This document shows, piece by piece, positions 1-10,842 of a DNA stretch of 64,000 nt. The notes beneath the pieces were generated by a model that saw only the letters and a program-made list of their open reading frames with translations, did not search any database and was not told where the DNA came from. The translations under genes and the position numbers were made by a program. The stretch's first letter is position 1; the number at the start of each line of letters is the position of its first letter. Source of the DNA: Pseudomonas sihuiensis (GTDB lineage Bacteria > Pseudomonadota > Gammaproteobacteria > Pseudomonadales > Pseudomonadaceae). The stretch spans positions 434,001 to 498,000 of the forward strand of contig NZ_LT629797.1 of the NCBI RefSeq assembly GCF_900106015.1, in the 5' to 3' direction.

Positions 1-1507
1 GAGCCGCCTGCAGTTGCCGGCCGACAAGACCCTGGCCGAGCTCTCCGGGGGCTGGCGTCGTCGCGTACTGCTGGCGCAGGCACTGGTGTCCGAGCCGGAT
101 CTGCTGCTGCTCGATGAGCCGACCAACCACCTGGACATCGGCGCCATCGCCTGGCTGGAAGAGGCGCTGAAAGACTTTGGCGGCGCCGTACTCTTCATTA
201 CCCACGACCGCTCCTTCCTGCAGAACCTGGCCACGCGCATCCTCGAACTGGACCGTGGCGGCCTGATCGACTGGAACGGCGACTACGCCAGCTTCCTGGT
301 ACACAAAGAGCAGCAACTGGCTGCCGAGGAAACCGCCAATGCGCTGTTCGACAAGCGCCTGGCCCAGGAAGAGGTGTGGATTCGTCAGGGCATCAAGGCC
401 CGTCGCACCCGTAACGAAGGGCGTGTACGTGCGCTCAAGGCGATGCGTGCCGAACGCAGCGAGCGACGCGAGCGCCAGGGCAAGGCGAATATCCAGCTCG
501 ATACTGCGGACAAGTCCGGCAAGCAGGTGATGGTGGCGGAGAACGTCAGTTTCGCCCATGCCGGCGGACCCTTCCTGGTCAAGGATTTCTCCATGGTCCT
601 GCAGCGCGGTGACCGTATCGGCCTGCTTGGCGCCAACGGTACCGGCAAGACCACTCTGCTCAAGCTGTTACTCAGCGACCTGCAACCGAGCAGCGGCAAG
701 ATCGAGGTCGGCACCAAACTGGAAGTGGCGTATTTCGACCAATTACGTCACCAGCTCGAGCCGGAGAAGACGGTAATCGACAACGTCGCCGAAGGCCGCG
801 ATTTCATCACTATCGACGGCCAGAACCGTCATGTACTGAGCTATCTGGGCGACTTCCTGTTCAGCCCGCAACGTGCCCGTACGCCCGTCAAAGCGCTATC
901 GGGCGGCGAACGGGCACGACTGTTGCTCGCCAAGTTGTTCAGCAAGCCGGCCAACCTGCTGGTGCTCGACGAACCGACCAACGACCTGGACGTAGAAACC
1001 CTGGAACTGCTCGAAGAAGTACTGCTCAACTTCCCTGGCACCGTGCTGATGGTCAGCCACGACCGTGCCTTCCTCGACAACGTGGTGACCAGCACCCTGG
1101 TGTTCGAGGGTGAAGGCAAGGTGCGCGAGTACGTCGGCGGCTACCAGGATTGGCTGCGCCAGGGCGGCTCACCGCGCCTGCTCGGTGTGGGTGAAAGCAA
1201 GTCCGGCAAGGCCGAACTGGCCACGGCCATCGTCGAAGCGCCGGCCGCGGCCGCAGTGACTGCCGTGCAAGAGAGCGTCGAGCCGGCGAAGAAGAAACTA
1301 AGCTACAAGCTACAGCGCGAGCTGGAAGCGATTCCCGGGCAGATCGATGCCCTGGAGCAGGAAATGGCCGCGGTACAGGAGCAGGTATCCGATCCTGCCT
1401 TCTACCAGCAGCCGGTGCAGGTCACCACGGAAGTATTGGCGCGTCTCGAGGGCTTGCAGAAGGAAATGGACGAGTTGCTCGAGCGCTGGGCAGAGCTGGA
1501 AGGCTGA
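1..1507 (+). CDS. uup: ABC-F family ATPase Uup (3' part; 5' end outside window)
   Basis: The gene enters the window in frame, so roughly the first 130-140 residues (first Walker A) are missing. The visible part holds the first ABC signature (LSGGWRRR) and Walker B (LLLLDEPTNHLD), the linker, then a complete second ATPase domain with Walker A GANGTGKTTLL, signature LSGGERARL and Walker B LLVLDEPTNDLD. It ends with a basic/acidic coiled-coil tail (from about KKKLSYKLQREL). Two ABC domains without membrane segments plus this C-terminal coiled coil are the Uup form of ABC-F proteins. Uup is a cytosolic protein that binds branched DNA or ribosomes and limits precise transposon excision. The stop lies 14 bp before the next gene, so the two are probably co-transcribed. 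Confidence 0.93.
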   Translation, partial: SRLQLPADKTLAELSGGWRRRVLLAQALVSEPDLLLLDEPTNHLDIGAIAWLEEALKDFGGAVLFITHDRSFLQNLATRILELDRGGLIDWNGDYASFLVHKEQQLAAEETANALFDKRLAQEEVWIRQGIKARRTRNEGRVRALKAMRAERSERRERQGKANIQLDTADKSGKQVMVAENVSFAHAGGPFLVKDFSMVLQRGDRIGLLGANGTGKTTLLKLLLSDLQPSSGKIEVGTKLEVAYFDQLRHQLEPEKTVIDNVAEGRDFITIDGQNRHVLSYLGDFLFSPQRARTPVKALSGGERARLLLAKLFSKPANLLVLDEPTNDLDVETLELLEEVLLNFPGTVLMVSHDRAFLDNVVTSTLVFEGEGKVREYVGGYQDWLRQGGSPRLLGVGESKSGKAELATAIVEAPAAAAVTAVQESVEPAKKKLSYKLQRELEAIPGQIDALEQEMAAVQEQVSDPAFYQQPVQVTTEVLARLEGLQKEMDELLERWAELEG

Positions 1508-1521
1508 CGAAGGAACGGACA

Positions 1522-2208
1522 ATGGCCATCGAGTACCGTATTACTCTCGACGACAATCATCAGTTCAGCTACCGGATCGAGCTGAACCGCGAATATGACC
1601 CCGTCCAGGCGCAACAGGCCCCCGCCTGGACGCGCCTTGAACATCAGCAATGCAGCAATTGTCCGCTGAGTCGCGAGCAGTTCAGCCATTGTCCGGCAGC
1701 GGTCGATCTGCATCGGGTGATCGAGGATTTTCGTGGCCTGCCAGCCTTCAAGAAGGCCAGCGTCTGGGTGCGCACACCGGAGCGTGAGTACACCAAGCAG
1801 GTCGGCCTGGAGGAGGGCCTGCGTGCGCTGCTCGGGGTGATCATGGCCACCAGCGCCTGCCCGGTGCTGGCGCGCCTGAAACCCATGGCGCAGCACCATC
1901 TGCCCTTTGCCAACAATCAGGAATTCATCCTGCGCGCGGTATCGCTGTACCTGACGCGGCAGTATTTCAACATGCGCGAGGGGCGTCTGGCCGATTGGGA
2001 GCTGAAAGGGCTGGTGCGCCTGTTCCAGCAACTGAAGCTGGTCAATCAGGCTTTCTGGCAGCGCATTCACGACACCTGTGAAGGCGACTCCAACCTCAAG
2101 GCCTTCCTCACCTTCTTCTCGATGTCATCGAGCATGACGGTGTCGCTGGAGACCCAGCTGCAGAAGATTCGCCCGCTGGTCATGAGCGCGGGCGATTCGT
2201 TCGAGTAG
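1522..2208 (+). CDS. Conserved hypothetical protein (DUF6901-like)
   Basis: A 228-residue soluble protein with no signal peptide or membrane segment. It has a cysteine-rich patch near residues 40-55 (CSNCPLSREQFSHC), which looks able to bind metal, followed by an alpha-helical C-terminal half. The start has AAGGA a few bases upstream and lies just after uup. I recognise it as the conserved Pseudomonas protein found next to uup (DUF6901-type, from memory), but no function can be read from the sequence. The last residues (SAGDSFE) are acidic and probably disordered. Confidence 0.8.
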   Translation: MAIEYRITLDDNHQFSYRIELNREYDPVQAQQAPAWTRLEHQQCSNCPLSREQFSHCPAAVDLHRVIEDFRGLPAFKKASVWVRTPEREYTKQVGLEEGLRALLGVIMATSACPVLARLKPMAQHHLPFANNQEFILRAVSLYLTRQYFNMREGRLADWELKGLVRLFQQLKLVNQAFWQRIHDTCEGDSNLKAFLTFFSMSSSMTVSLETQLQKIRPLVMSAGDSFE

Positions 2209-2227
2209 GGCTGAAGCCAAAAAAGCT

Positions 2228-2293
2228 CGCCGCTGAAGCGCCTCCCGCGGGCAGAGCCAACGCGGCTACTGTGGGAGGGGCTTCAGCCGCGAC
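2228..2293. repeat. REP doublet A, inverted pair
   Basis: Two REP-like units in opposite orientation. The right one reads GTGGGAGGGGCTTCAGCCGC (2271-2290); the left one (2228-2250) is a close match on the minus strand. Each is an imperfect palindrome of about 22 nt. The pair lies between two genes that converge (the DUF6901-like gene and the stress protein), where such elements usually sit in Pseudomonas. The core sequence differs from doublets C-E in this window, so a second REP family is present. Confidence 0.75.
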
Positions 2294-2299
2294 GCGATC

Positions 2300-2749
2300 T
2301 CAAGCGCCTTTTTCGCCTTTCTTCAGGCGCACTGCGAGTACATCGCAGGGCGCGCCGTGCAGTACGTCATTGGCAGTCGAGCCCAGCAACAGCGCCAGGC
2401 CGTGGCGGCCATGGCTGCCGACCACGATCAGGTCGCAACCCTGTTCTTCGGCCAGTCGGTGAATTTCCTGGCGCGGTTGCCCGTAGGCCAGGTGACGCTG
2501 ATCAGCGGTGAGTTCCGGGTACTTGCCGGTAAAGCTGTCCAGGCGCTCGCGTGCCTGCTCGAACTGTTGTTGCTGCAGCATCGACAGATCCATCGGCACG
2601 TCACCACCGAAGGCCATGGCCATGGGTTCGACGATATGCACCAGAGACATCTTGGCGCCACTGGCCTTCGCCAGCTTCTGCGCACGTGTCACGACAGGGT
2701 CGCATTCCTCGGTCAGGTCGACGGCGACCAGAATGTGCTGGTAGGGCAT
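2300..2749 (-). CDS. Universal stress protein, UspA family
   Basis: A 149-residue single Usp domain. The N-terminus MPYQHILVAVDLTEE is the usual first strand, and the ATP-binding signature G-2X-G-9X-G-S/T is intact near the C-terminus (GSHGRHGLALLLGSTAN), so it should be a nucleotide-binding UspA-type protein. An in-frame extension runs upstream to 2932, but the ATG at 2749 is chosen because a strong AAGGAGG lies 7-8 bases before it and the Usp fold begins there. These cytosolic proteins respond to stress or anaerobiosis; the exact role here is unknown. It stands alone on the minus strand. Confidence 0.93.
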   Translation of the reverse strand: MPYQHILVAVDLTEECDPVVTRAQKLAKASGAKMSLVHIVEPMAMAFGGDVPMDLSMLQQQQFEQARERLDSFTGKYPELTADQRHLAYGQPRQEIHRLAEEQGCDLIVVGSHGRHGLALLLGSTANDVLHGAPCDVLAVRLKKGEKGA

Positions 2750-2836
2750 GGTGAAATCCTCCTTAAAGGGGGGCAAATGGCTCTGTCTCAAGTATGGCCC
2801 CATTGTGTGGGATAGGGCGACTGGTCGTGAAAAAGG

Positions 2837-2866
2837 CAAAGAAAAGCCCGGTGCTAGCACCGGGCA
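2837..2866 (-). terminator. Rho-independent terminator of the 2901-3722 gene
   Basis: A perfect 20-nt palindrome (GCCCGGTGCTAGCACCGGGC, 2846-2865) followed on the minus strand by TTTTCTTT. It starts about 35 bases past the stop of the secreted-protein gene and precedes the stress protein gene. Confidence 0.85.
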
Positions 2867-2900
2867 AGAGTTGGGCCAGGCAGGCCGGAAACATGGAGCA

Positions 2901-3722
2901 TCAGTGTTGGCTGGTGGCGTACTGGGCGGCAACGGCTTCCAGGCCTTCGATGATGCTGTCGGAATACTTGCTGATCAGGAAAGGTACGGTGTTTTCGTTG
3001 TAGTTGCGCAGGGATTTCTCGATGTAACGCCATTTGGTGCCGATGGAGTTCAGGGCCGCATTGATCTCCGGGGTGTTCTGCTGGGCGGCGCTGAGGTTGT
3101 TCAGCTTGCTGGCGAATTCGCCAGCAAGCTCGTCGATGGCGCGTTCTTCGCCGCCGCCGAAGAAGCTGGCGCCGACCGAGGCACTGCGTGAAGCGTAGTC
3201 CAGAGCGATGTTCTGCATCAGCAGGCTCTGCTCACGGCTCTTCTGCGTCAGCTGCGGTACGCTGAAACCGCTTTCTTGCTGAATCTTCTGATACAGCTCC
3301 TGACCAATGGCCATGATGCGTTGGTTGTTCTCAGCCAGATCGGCGACGGGTTGCAGGTCGGTGAAACCCTGGCTGCGCATGGCTTCCATCAGTGCCTGGA
3401 GCCCGCTGCGGTAACTTTGCCAATTGGTTTGCAGCTGCGCGCGTAGCGCCTTGCTTGCATCGCCGGGCATTTCGCCCAGGCCGTCCAGGTGCGCTTGGCC
3501 TTCCTGAAGGGACTCGCCAATCATTCGCGCGTAGCGCTGATCGCCTTCCATGCCGTTATACATGTAGAAGTCGCCCAGACTTTTCTGGGTTGCCAGGCGC
3601 AGCTGGTGCAGACGCAGCAGATCATCGGCTGGCGCAGCGCTGAGCAAGGAGGAGGAGAGCGACGTGAAGACGAAAAGGAGCAGGGCGCTCAGGGGAAATG
3701 CAAGCGAACGGCGGCTCGACAT
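2901..3722 (-). CDS. Secreted all-helical protein of unknown function
   Basis: About 273 residues beginning with a clear signal peptide (MSSRRS, then a Leu/Phe/Ser-rich core, likely cut near SAAPA-DD), so it should be periplasmic. The mature part is predicted almost wholly helical, with regularly spaced Leu/Gln/Ala and no Cys or catalytic motif. This is reminiscent of the four-helix sensor modules of chemoreceptors such as PilJ, a weak resemblance only. The start at 3722 is preferred over the upstream in-frame ATG at 3743 because GGAG lies 6 bases before it. A good promoter lies upstream at 3850-3877 and a terminator downstream, so it is a single-gene unit. Confidence 0.8.
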   Translation of the reverse strand: MSSRRSLAFPLSALLLFVFTSLSSSLLSAAPADDLLRLHQLRLATQKSLGDFYMYNGMEGDQRYARMIGESLQEGQAHLDGLGEMPGDASKALRAQLQTNWQSYRSGLQALMEAMRSQGFTDLQPVADLAENNQRIMAIGQELYQKIQQESGFSVPQLTQKSREQSLLMQNIALDYASRSASVGASFFGGGEERAIDELAGEFASKLNNLSAAQQNTPEINAALNSIGTKWRYIEKSLRNYNENTVPFLISKYSDSIIEGLEAVAAQYATSQH

Positions 3723-3849
3723 TGGCGACTCCGTGTGGCCCATCGTGGGGCTCGATTTGTTTTTGTATTGCCCTCAGGTGGCGCTGTGCCAGCTGAAAGT
3801 GAGACGACTGTACCCGCAGCGGGGCGATTTGGCTAGGCGCCTCGGCGTG

Positions 3850-3877
3850 TCTATACCAAGCAGGAAAACCCTCGCAA
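3850..3877 (-). promoter_or_regulatory. Putative sigma70 promoter for the 2901-3722 gene
   Basis: On the minus strand, TTGCGA (3872-3877) and TATAGA (3850-3855) are separated by 16 bases, giving a start near 3843 and a leader of about 120 nt. It lies in the 469-bp divergent gap 3723-4191, which otherwise holds the fadB promoter region and no gene I can support. Confidence 0.5.
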
Positions 3878-4001
3878 TGGTGCGTTATTGACGCTGTTTA
3901 TCGGAGCCGGCTGGAAGCCACGAATGACCAGGCCTGCAGAAATCGTCGGGAAATCGACGAAAAGAGGCCAATTGACAAGTGCAGGCTTTTCCGTGAAGGT
4001 G

Positions 4002-4030
4002 TGCACACCCAAATCAAACGGGCGTATGAA
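4002..4030 (+). promoter_or_regulatory. Candidate fadBA promoter with a PsrA-like operator
   Basis: TGCACA (4002-4007), a 17-base spacer and TATGAA (4025-4030) form a plausible sigma70 promoter. Between and over these elements lies CAAAC-GGGC-GTATG (4015-4028). It matches the PsrA operator pattern (G/C)AAAC-N2-4-GTTT(G/C) at nine of ten positions. PsrA is known to repress fadBA in P. aeruginosa, and psrA is encoded 9 kb downstream in this window. The leader to the fadB ATG would be about 155 nt. Confidence 0.5.
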
Positions 4031-4191
4031 TTGAGCGTTTGCCTTGTTAGGCGCGCCATATGCAGCCCGAATATCGCGTCGGTGGGTGTGTCGTACCGAT
4101 TGGGGCTATGCTCGTGCGGCGCTGCCGCGGGCTGGCCTGCCGGTTGGCTCCGATGTGTACTGTTCAGCTTCCATACCGTGGAGATCAGTTG

Positions 4192-6339
4192 ATGATTTAC
4201 GAAGGTAAAGCCATCACGGTTAAGGCTCTTGAGAGCGGCATCGTCGAATTGAAGTTCGACCTCAAGGGTGAGTCCGTCAACAAATTCAACCGTCTTACCC
4301 TCAACGAGCTGCGCGCCTCCGTCGACGCGATCAAGGCTGACGGTTCGATCAAGGGCGTGATTGTCACCAGTGGCAAGGACGTGTTCATCGTCGGCGCCGA
4401 TATCACCGAGTTCGTCGACAACTTCAAACTGCCCGACGCAGAGCTGGTGGCTGGCAACCTGGAAGCCAACAAGATCTTCAGTGATTTCGAAGACCTCGCC
4501 GTGCCGACCGTCGTCGCCATCAACGGCATCGCCCTGGGTGGCGGTTTCGAGATGTGCCTGGCCGCCGACTATCGCGTGATGAGCGCCAGTGCCAAGATCG
4601 GCCTGCCGGAAGTCAAACTGGGCATCTACCCGGGCTTCGGCGGCACCGTGCGCCTGCCGCGTGTGATCGGTACCGACAACGCCGTGGAGTGGATCGCTTC
4701 GGGCAAGGAAAACCGTGCCGAAGACGCCCTGAAAGTGGGCGCCGTCGATGCCGTGGTCAGTGCAGACAAGCTGCAGGCCGCCGCTCTCGATCTGGTCAAG
4801 CGCGCCATCTCCGGTGAGCTGGACTACAAGGCCAAGCGTCAGCCCAAGCTGGAAAAGCTCAAGCTCAACGCCATCGAGCAGATGATGTGCTTCGAGACCG
4901 CCAAGGGCTTCGTCGCTGGCCAGGCCGGCCCGAACTACCCGGCTCCGGTCGAGGCGATCAAGACCATTCAGAAAGCCGCCAACTTCGGTCGTGACAAGGC
5001 GCTGGAAGTCGAGGCCACCGGCTTCGTCAAGCTGGCCAAGACCTCGGTTGCCGAGAGCCTGATTGGTCTGTTCCTCAACGATCAGGAACTGAAGAAGAAA
5101 GCCAAGCACCACGACGAGATCGCTCGCGACGTGAAACTGGCCGCCGTACTCGGCGCCGGCATCATGGGTGGCGGCATCGCCTATCAGTCGGCCTCCAAGG
5201 GCACCCCGATCCTGATGAAGGATATCCGTGAAGAGGGTATCCAGATGGGCTTGAACGAGGCTTCCAAGCTGCTCGGCAAGCGCGTCGAGAAAGGCCGCAT
5301 GACCCCGGCGAAGATGGCCGAAGCCCTCAACGCCATCCGTCCGACCATGTCCTACGGCGATTTCGGCAACGTCGACATCGTCGTCGAAGCCGTGGTCGAG
5401 AACCCCAAGGTCAAGCAAATCGTGCTGGCCGAGGTGGAAGATGCGGTGCGTGAAGACGCCATCCTGGCCTCCAACACCTCGACCATCTCCATCTCCCTGC
5501 TGGCCCAGGCGCTCAAGCGTCCGGAAAACTTCGTCGGCATGCACTTCTTCAACCCGGTGCACATGATGCCGCTGGTGGAAGTCATCCGTGGCGAGAAGTC
5601 CAGCGAAGTGGCCGTGGCCACCACCGTTGCCTACGCCAAGAAGATGGGCAAGAACCCGATCGTGGTCAACGATTGTCCCGGCTTCCTGGTCAACCGCGTA
5701 CTGTTCCCGTACTTCGGCGGCTTCTCCAAGCTCCTGGGCTTCGGCGTCGACTTCGTGCGTATCGACAAGGTGATGGAGAAGTTCGGCTGGCCCATGGGCC
5801 CGGCTTACCTCTCCGACGTGGTCGGCATCGACACCGGCCACCACGGCCGTGACGTGATGGCCGAAGGCTTCCCGGATCGTATGGCTGTCGAAGGCAAGAC
5901 TGCCGTCGACGTGATGTACGACGCCAATCGCCTGGGTCAGAAGAACGGCAAGGGCTTCTATGCCTACGAGACCGACAAGCGCGGCAAGCCGAAGAAGGTC
6001 ACCGACCCGGCTGCTTACGAGCTGCTCAAGTCCATCGTAGTCGAAGAGCGTGAAGTCACCGACGAGGACATCATCAACTTCATGATGATCCCGCTGTGCA
6101 TGGAAACCGTTCGTTGCCTGGAAGACGGCATCGTCGACACCGCAGCCGAGGCCGACATGGGCCTGATCTACGGTATCGGCTTCCCTCCCTTCCGTGGCGG
6201 TGCGCTGCGCTACATCGATTCCATCGGTGTTGCTGAATTCGTCGCCCTGGCTGACAAGTATGCCGAGCTGGGCGCCCTGTACCACCCGACCGCAAAACTT
6301 CGCGAAATGGCCGCCAAGGGCCAGAAGTTCTTCGGTTAA
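4192..6339 (+). CDS. fadB: Fatty acid oxidation complex alpha subunit FadB
   Basis: A 715-residue multifunctional beta-oxidation enzyme, the usual Pseudomonas length. The N-terminal third is an enoyl-CoA hydratase/isomerase domain with the oxyanion and catalytic region [17 protein letters not shown] and [15 protein letters not shown]. The middle starts with the Rossmann motif GAGIMGGG (about residue 320) of 3-hydroxyacyl-CoA dehydrogenase, with the [13 protein letters not shown] active-site block. It hydrates enoyl-CoA and oxidises the 3-hydroxyacyl-CoA, passing it to FadA. The ATG at 4192 is chosen ([14 protein letters not shown] 8 bases upstream) over a longer frame from 4060. fadA follows 30 bases later. 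Confidence 0.97.
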   Translation: MIYEGKAITVKALESGIVELKFDLKGESVNKFNRLTLNELRASVDAIKADGSIKGVIVTSGKDVFIVGADITEFVDNFKLPDAELVAGNLEANKIFSDFEDLAVPTVVAINGIALGGGFEMCLAADYRVMSASAKIGLPEVKLGIYPGFGGTVRLPRVIGTDNAVEWIASGKENRAEDALKVGAVDAVVSADKLQAAALDLVKRAISGELDYKAKRQPKLEKLKLNAIEQMMCFETAKGFVAGQAGPNYPAPVEAIKTIQKAANFGRDKALEVEATGFVKLAKTSVAESLIGLFLNDQELKKKAKHHDEIARDVKLAAVLGAGIMGGGIAYQSASKGTPILMKDIREEGIQMGLNEASKLLGKRVEKGRMTPAKMAEALNAIRPTMSYGDFGNVDIVVEAVVENPKVKQIVLAEVEDAVREDAILASNTSTISISLLAQALKRPENFVGMHFFNPVHMMPLVEVIRGEKSSEVAVATTVAYAKKMGKNPIVVNDCPGFLVNRVLFPYFGGFSKLLGFGVDFVRIDKVMEKFGWPMGPAYLSDVVGIDTGHHGRDVMAEGFPDRMAVEGKTAVDVMYDANRLGQKNGKGFYAYETDKRGKPKKVTDPAAYELLKSIVVEEREVTDEDIINFMMIPLCMETVRCLEDGIVDTAAEADMGLIYGIGFPPFRGGALRYIDSIGVAEFVALADKYAELGALYHPTAKLREMAAKGQKFFG

Positions 6340-7545
<1,206 letters not shown>

Positions 7546-7560
7546 GCGTTAGCGGACAGA

Positions 7561-7592
7561 AACCGGGGCCCCGTGCCCCGGTTTTGCTTTTT
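7561..7592 (+). terminator. Rho-independent terminator after fadBA
   Basis: A 9-bp GC-rich stem (AACCGGGGC / GCCCCGGTT, loop CCCGT) followed by TTTTGCTTTTT, 15 bases past the fadA stop. Confidence 0.88.
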
Positions 7593-7618
7593 ACGGCTTT
7601 TTATTTCGGGAACCGCTC

Positions 7619-7861
7619 ATGCAGTTGCAGCCAGGACTTTATCGTCACTACAAAGGCCCGCAGTACCGTGTATTCGGTGTGGCACGCCATTCCGAGAGCG
7701 AGGAAGAGGTGGTCGTCTACCAGGCGCTGTACGGCGAGTTTGGCTTGTGGGTAAGACCGCTGAGCATGTTCTGTGAAGAGATCGAAGTGGACGGCGAGCG
7801 CGTTCCACGCTTTGCTTTGATTCAGGCCGAAGTCAGCCCCATCGGCGCTTCGCAAGTCTGA
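7619..7861 (+). CDS. DUF1653 domain protein
   Basis: An 80-residue protein made of one DUF1653 domain. It begins with the characteristic LQPGLYRHYKGPQYRV and continues with ARHSE, ALYG and WVRPLSMF, the strongly conserved blocks of this family. It is small, beta-rich and cytosolic with no catalytic residues apparent; the function of the family is unknown. It is isolated between the fadBA terminator and a repeat element, so it is probably transcribed alone. Confidence 0.88.
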   Translation: MQLQPGLYRHYKGPQYRVFGVARHSESEEEVVVYQALYGEFGLWVRPLSMFCEEIEVDGERVPRFALIQAEVSPIGASQV

Positions 7862-7921
7862 CTGCGCAGCTCCCTGCGCTTGACCTTCGCTTGGTCGCCA
7901 CTATATATAGCGGGGCCTTAG

Positions 7922-8057
7922 AGGGCGTCTACAAATTGCTGCTCTCGGCCATGCTGCGTTGAAACCAGCCTCAAAATGCTCATGTACAGCTCGTACAGCG
8001 CGCTTTTTCGACTGTTTTCGCCTTGCCTGACCTTCGCTCGCTGCTTTGTAAACACCT
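7922..8057. repeat. MITE-like palindromic element, copy 1
   Basis: A 136-bp element bounded by imperfect inverted ends (GGGCGTCTACAAA on the left; the right end reads AGGTGTTTACAAA on the opposite strand, 10 of 13 matching). Its core shares the block TCAAAATGCTCAT.TACAGC and GCGCTTTTTCG.CTGTTTT with copy 2 at 52503-52644. It encodes nothing. It fills most of the 243-bp gap between the DUF1653 gene and topA and ends 47 bp before the topA start. Confidence 0.7.
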
Positions 8058-8104
8058 CCGGCTTCGTGCCTTCTATATTTCGCAATTCAGGAATTTTCTG
8101 ATCC

Positions 8105-10714
8105 ATGGGCAAATCGCTGGTCATCGTGGAATCCCCGGCCAAGGCCAAGACCATCAACAAGTATCTGGGCAGCCAGTACGTGGTGAAGTCGAGCATCGGC
8201 CACATCCGTGACCTGCCTACCAGCGGCTCGGCAAGTGCCACCAAGGAGCCTGCCAAGCGCGGCAAGGCTGCTGCTGGTGAAGCGCCTGCGCTGTCGCCCA
8301 AGGAAAAGGCCAAACGCCAGCTGTTCACCCGTATGGGCGTCGACCCCGAGCACGGCTGGAAGGCCAAGTACGAGATCCTGCCCGGCAAGGAAAAGGTGAT
8401 CGAAGAACTGCGCCGCCTGGCCAAGGATGCCGACACCATCTATCTCGCAACCGACTTGGATCGCGAAGGGGAAGCCATTGCCTGGCACCTGCGCGAATCC
8501 ATCGGTGGTGATGACAGCCGCTACAAGCGCGTGGTGTTCAACGAGATCACCAAGAAGGCGATTCAGGAAGCCTTCTCCAAGCCGGGCGAGCTGGACATCA
8601 ACCGCGTCAATGCCCAGCAGGCGCGGCGCTTCCTCGACCGCGTGGTGGGCTACATGGTCTCGCCGCTGCTGTGGGCCAAGATCGCCCGTGGCCTGTCTGC
8701 CGGTCGTGTGCAGTCGGTGGCCGTGAAGCTGGTCGTTGCACGCGAGAAAGAGATTCGCGCCTTCGTCCCGGAAGAATACTGGGAAGTGCACGCTGACCTC
8801 GGCACCGCGAAGAACGCCAAGGTGCGTTTCGAGGTAGTGCGCGAAAGTGGCGCAGCCTTCAAGCCGGTCAATGAAGCGCAGGCCATGGCCGCGCTGGAGA
8901 AGCTCAAGGCTTCCAGCTACAGCGTGGTCAAGCGCGAAGACCGCCCGACCAGCAGCAAACCCTCGGCGCCCTTCATTACCTCCACCCTGCAGCAGGCAGC
9001 GAGCAACCGCCTGGGCTTCGGGGTGAAGAAAACCATGATGATGGCTCAGCGTTTGTACGAAGCGGGCTACATCACCTACATGCGTACCGACTCGACCAAC
9101 CTGTCGAACGACGCGGTAGAGATGGTGCGTGGCTTCATCGGCAGCGAGTACGGCGACAAGTACCTGCCGGGCAAGCCCAACCTGTATTCGAGCAAGGAAG
9201 GCGCCCAGGAGGCGCACGAAGCGATTCGTCCGTCCGACGTCAATCTGCGCCCGACCCAGCTGTCCGGCATGGAGCGTGATGCCGAGCGCCTGTATGACCT
9301 GATCTGGCGTCAGTTCGTCGCCTGCCAGATGCCGCCGGCCGAGTACCTGTCCACCAGTGTCACCGTGGCTGCTGGCGACTTCGAGCTGCGCGCCAAGGGC
9401 CGCATCCTCAAGTTCGACGGTTACACCCGTGTGCTGCCGCAGCAGAGCAAGCCGGGCGAGGACGACGTCCTGCCGGAAATGAAGGAAGGCGAGGGCCTCA
9501 AGCTGATCCAGCTCGACCCCAGCCAGCACTTCACCAAGCCGCCGGCGCGCTACTCCGAAGCCAGCCTGGTCAAAGAGCTGGAAAAGCGCGGTATCGGCCG
9601 CCCGTCCACCTACGCGGCGATCATTTCCACCATCCAGGATCGCGGCTACGTCACGGTGCACAACCGTCGCTTCTATGCCGAGAAGATGGGCGACATCGTC
9701 ACCGAGCGTCTCGACGAAAGCTTCGCCAACCTGATGGATTACAGCTTTACCGCCACCATGGAAGAGCATCTCGACGATGTGGCCCAGGGCGAGCGCGAGT
9801 GGAAGCACCTGCTCGACGAGTTCTACGGTGATTTCAAGAAGAAGCTCGAAGTGGCCGAGGCGGGTGAGGGCGGCATGCGTGCCAACCAGCCGACGCTGAC
9901 CGATATTCCCTGCCGCGAGTGCGGCCGGCCGATGATGATCCGCACCGCCTCCACCGGCGTGTTCCTCGGTTGCTCGGGCTATGCGCTGCCACCGAAGGAG
10001 CGCTGCAAGGCCACCATCAACCTGGTGCCGGGCGATGAGATCGCAGCCGATGATGAGGGCGAGTCCGAGTCCCTGGTGCTGCTGGGCAAGCATCGCTGCC
10101 CGATCTGCGCCACCGCCATGGATGCTTATCTGCTGGATGAAACCCGCAAGCTGCACATCTGCGGCAACAATCCCGATTGTAGCGGCTACGAGATCGAGCA
10201 GGGCCAGTACCGCATCAAGGGCTACGAAGGCCCGAGCCTGGAGTGCGACAAGTGCGGTAGCCAGATGCAGCTCAAGACCGGCCGTTTCGGCAAGTTCTTC
10301 GGTTGCACCAATGCCAGCTGCAAGAACACCCGCAAGTTGCTCAAGAACGGTGAAGCGGCGCCGCCGAAGATGGACAAGGTGGATATGCCGGAGCTCAAGT
10401 GCGAGAAGGTGGACGACACCTACGTGCTGCGCGACGGCGCATCGGGCCTGTTCCTCGCTGCCAGCCAGTTCCCCAAGAACCGCGAGACGCGTGCGCCGCT
10501 GGTGCTGGAGATCGTCCCGCACAAGCACGAGATCGACCCCAAGTACCACTTCCTCTGCGATGCCCCGCAGAAGGACCCCGATGGTCGCCCTGCGGTGATT
10601 CGCTACAGCCGCAAGACCAAGGAGCAGTACGTGCAGTCCGAGGTCGATGGCAAACCCACTGGCTGGCGCGCGTTCTACGATGGCGGCAAGTGGAAGGTCG
10701 AGGACAAGCGCTAG
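8105..10714 (+). CDS. topA: DNA topoisomerase I (omega protein)
   Basis: An 869-residue type IA topoisomerase. The N-terminal Toprim domain ([16 protein letters not shown], then [12 protein letters not shown]) is followed by the cleavage domain with the active-site tyrosine in ITYMRTDS (about residue 325). The C-terminal third carries three zinc-ribbon modules, starting with CRECGRP (about 602), CPICATA (about 664) and CDKCGSQ (about 714). A basic tail that ends KWKVEDKR follows. It relaxes negative supercoils behind RNA polymerase. AGGA lies upstream of the ATG, and repeat copy 1 is the nearest upstream element. Confidence 0.97.
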   Translation: MGKSLVIVESPAKAKTINKYLGSQYVVKSSIGHIRDLPTSGSASATKEPAKRGKAAAGEAPALSPKEKAKRQLFTRMGVDPEHGWKAKYEILPGKEKVIEELRRLAKDADTIYLATDLDREGEAIAWHLRESIGGDDSRYKRVVFNEITKKAIQEAFSKPGELDINRVNAQQARRFLDRVVGYMVSPLLWAKIARGLSAGRVQSVAVKLVVAREKEIRAFVPEEYWEVHADLGTAKNAKVRFEVVRESGAAFKPVNEAQAMAALEKLKASSYSVVKREDRPTSSKPSAPFITSTLQQAASNRLGFGVKKTMMMAQRLYEAGYITYMRTDSTNLSNDAVEMVRGFIGSEYGDKYLPGKPNLYSSKEGAQEAHEAIRPSDVNLRPTQLSGMERDAERLYDLIWRQFVACQMPPAEYLSTSVTVAAGDFELRAKGRILKFDGYTRVLPQQSKPGEDDVLPEMKEGEGLKLIQLDPSQHFTKPPARYSEASLVKELEKRGIGRPSTYAAIISTIQDRGYVTVHNRRFYAEKMGDIVTERLDESFANLMDYSFTATMEEHLDDVAQGEREWKHLLDEFYGDFKKKLEVAEAGEGGMRANQPTLTDIPCRECGRPMMIRTASTGVFLGCSGYALPPKERCKATINLVPGDEIAADDEGESESLVLLGKHRCPICATAMDAYLLDETRKLHICGNNPDCSGYEIEQGQYRIKGYEGPSLECDKCGSQMQLKTGRFGKFFGCTNASCKNTRKLLKNGEAAPPKMDKVDMPELKCEKVDDTYVLRDGASGLFLAASQFPKNRETRAPLVLEIVPHKHEIDPKYHFLCDAPQKDPDGRPAVIRYSRKTKEQYVQSEVDGKPTGWRAFYDGGKWKVEDKR

Positions 10715-10842
10715 CGTTTGGTCACGATCTGCCGCGCGTCGGCCTGGCGTCGTAACAGCGGCGCCCTGAATGCCTGACGAGATGCGCGTCAGGCAGGGCA
10801 GACGCGCGTATCATGACCCGATCTGCTGTGGAGGTCGCCGTA

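Noticed and set aside
3972..4000. TTGACA at 3972-3977 as the fadBA -35
   Set aside because: The hexamer at the proper spacing (GAAGGT) is a poor -10; the pair at 4002-4030 is better.
8087..10549. An 820-codon open frame antisense to topA
   Set aside because: Shadow of topA; no homology-like motifs.
10772..10794. Hairpin GCCTGACG/CGTCAGGC after topA as a terminator
   Set aside because: The stem is good but no U-tract follows, so I do not list it as a Rho-independent terminator.
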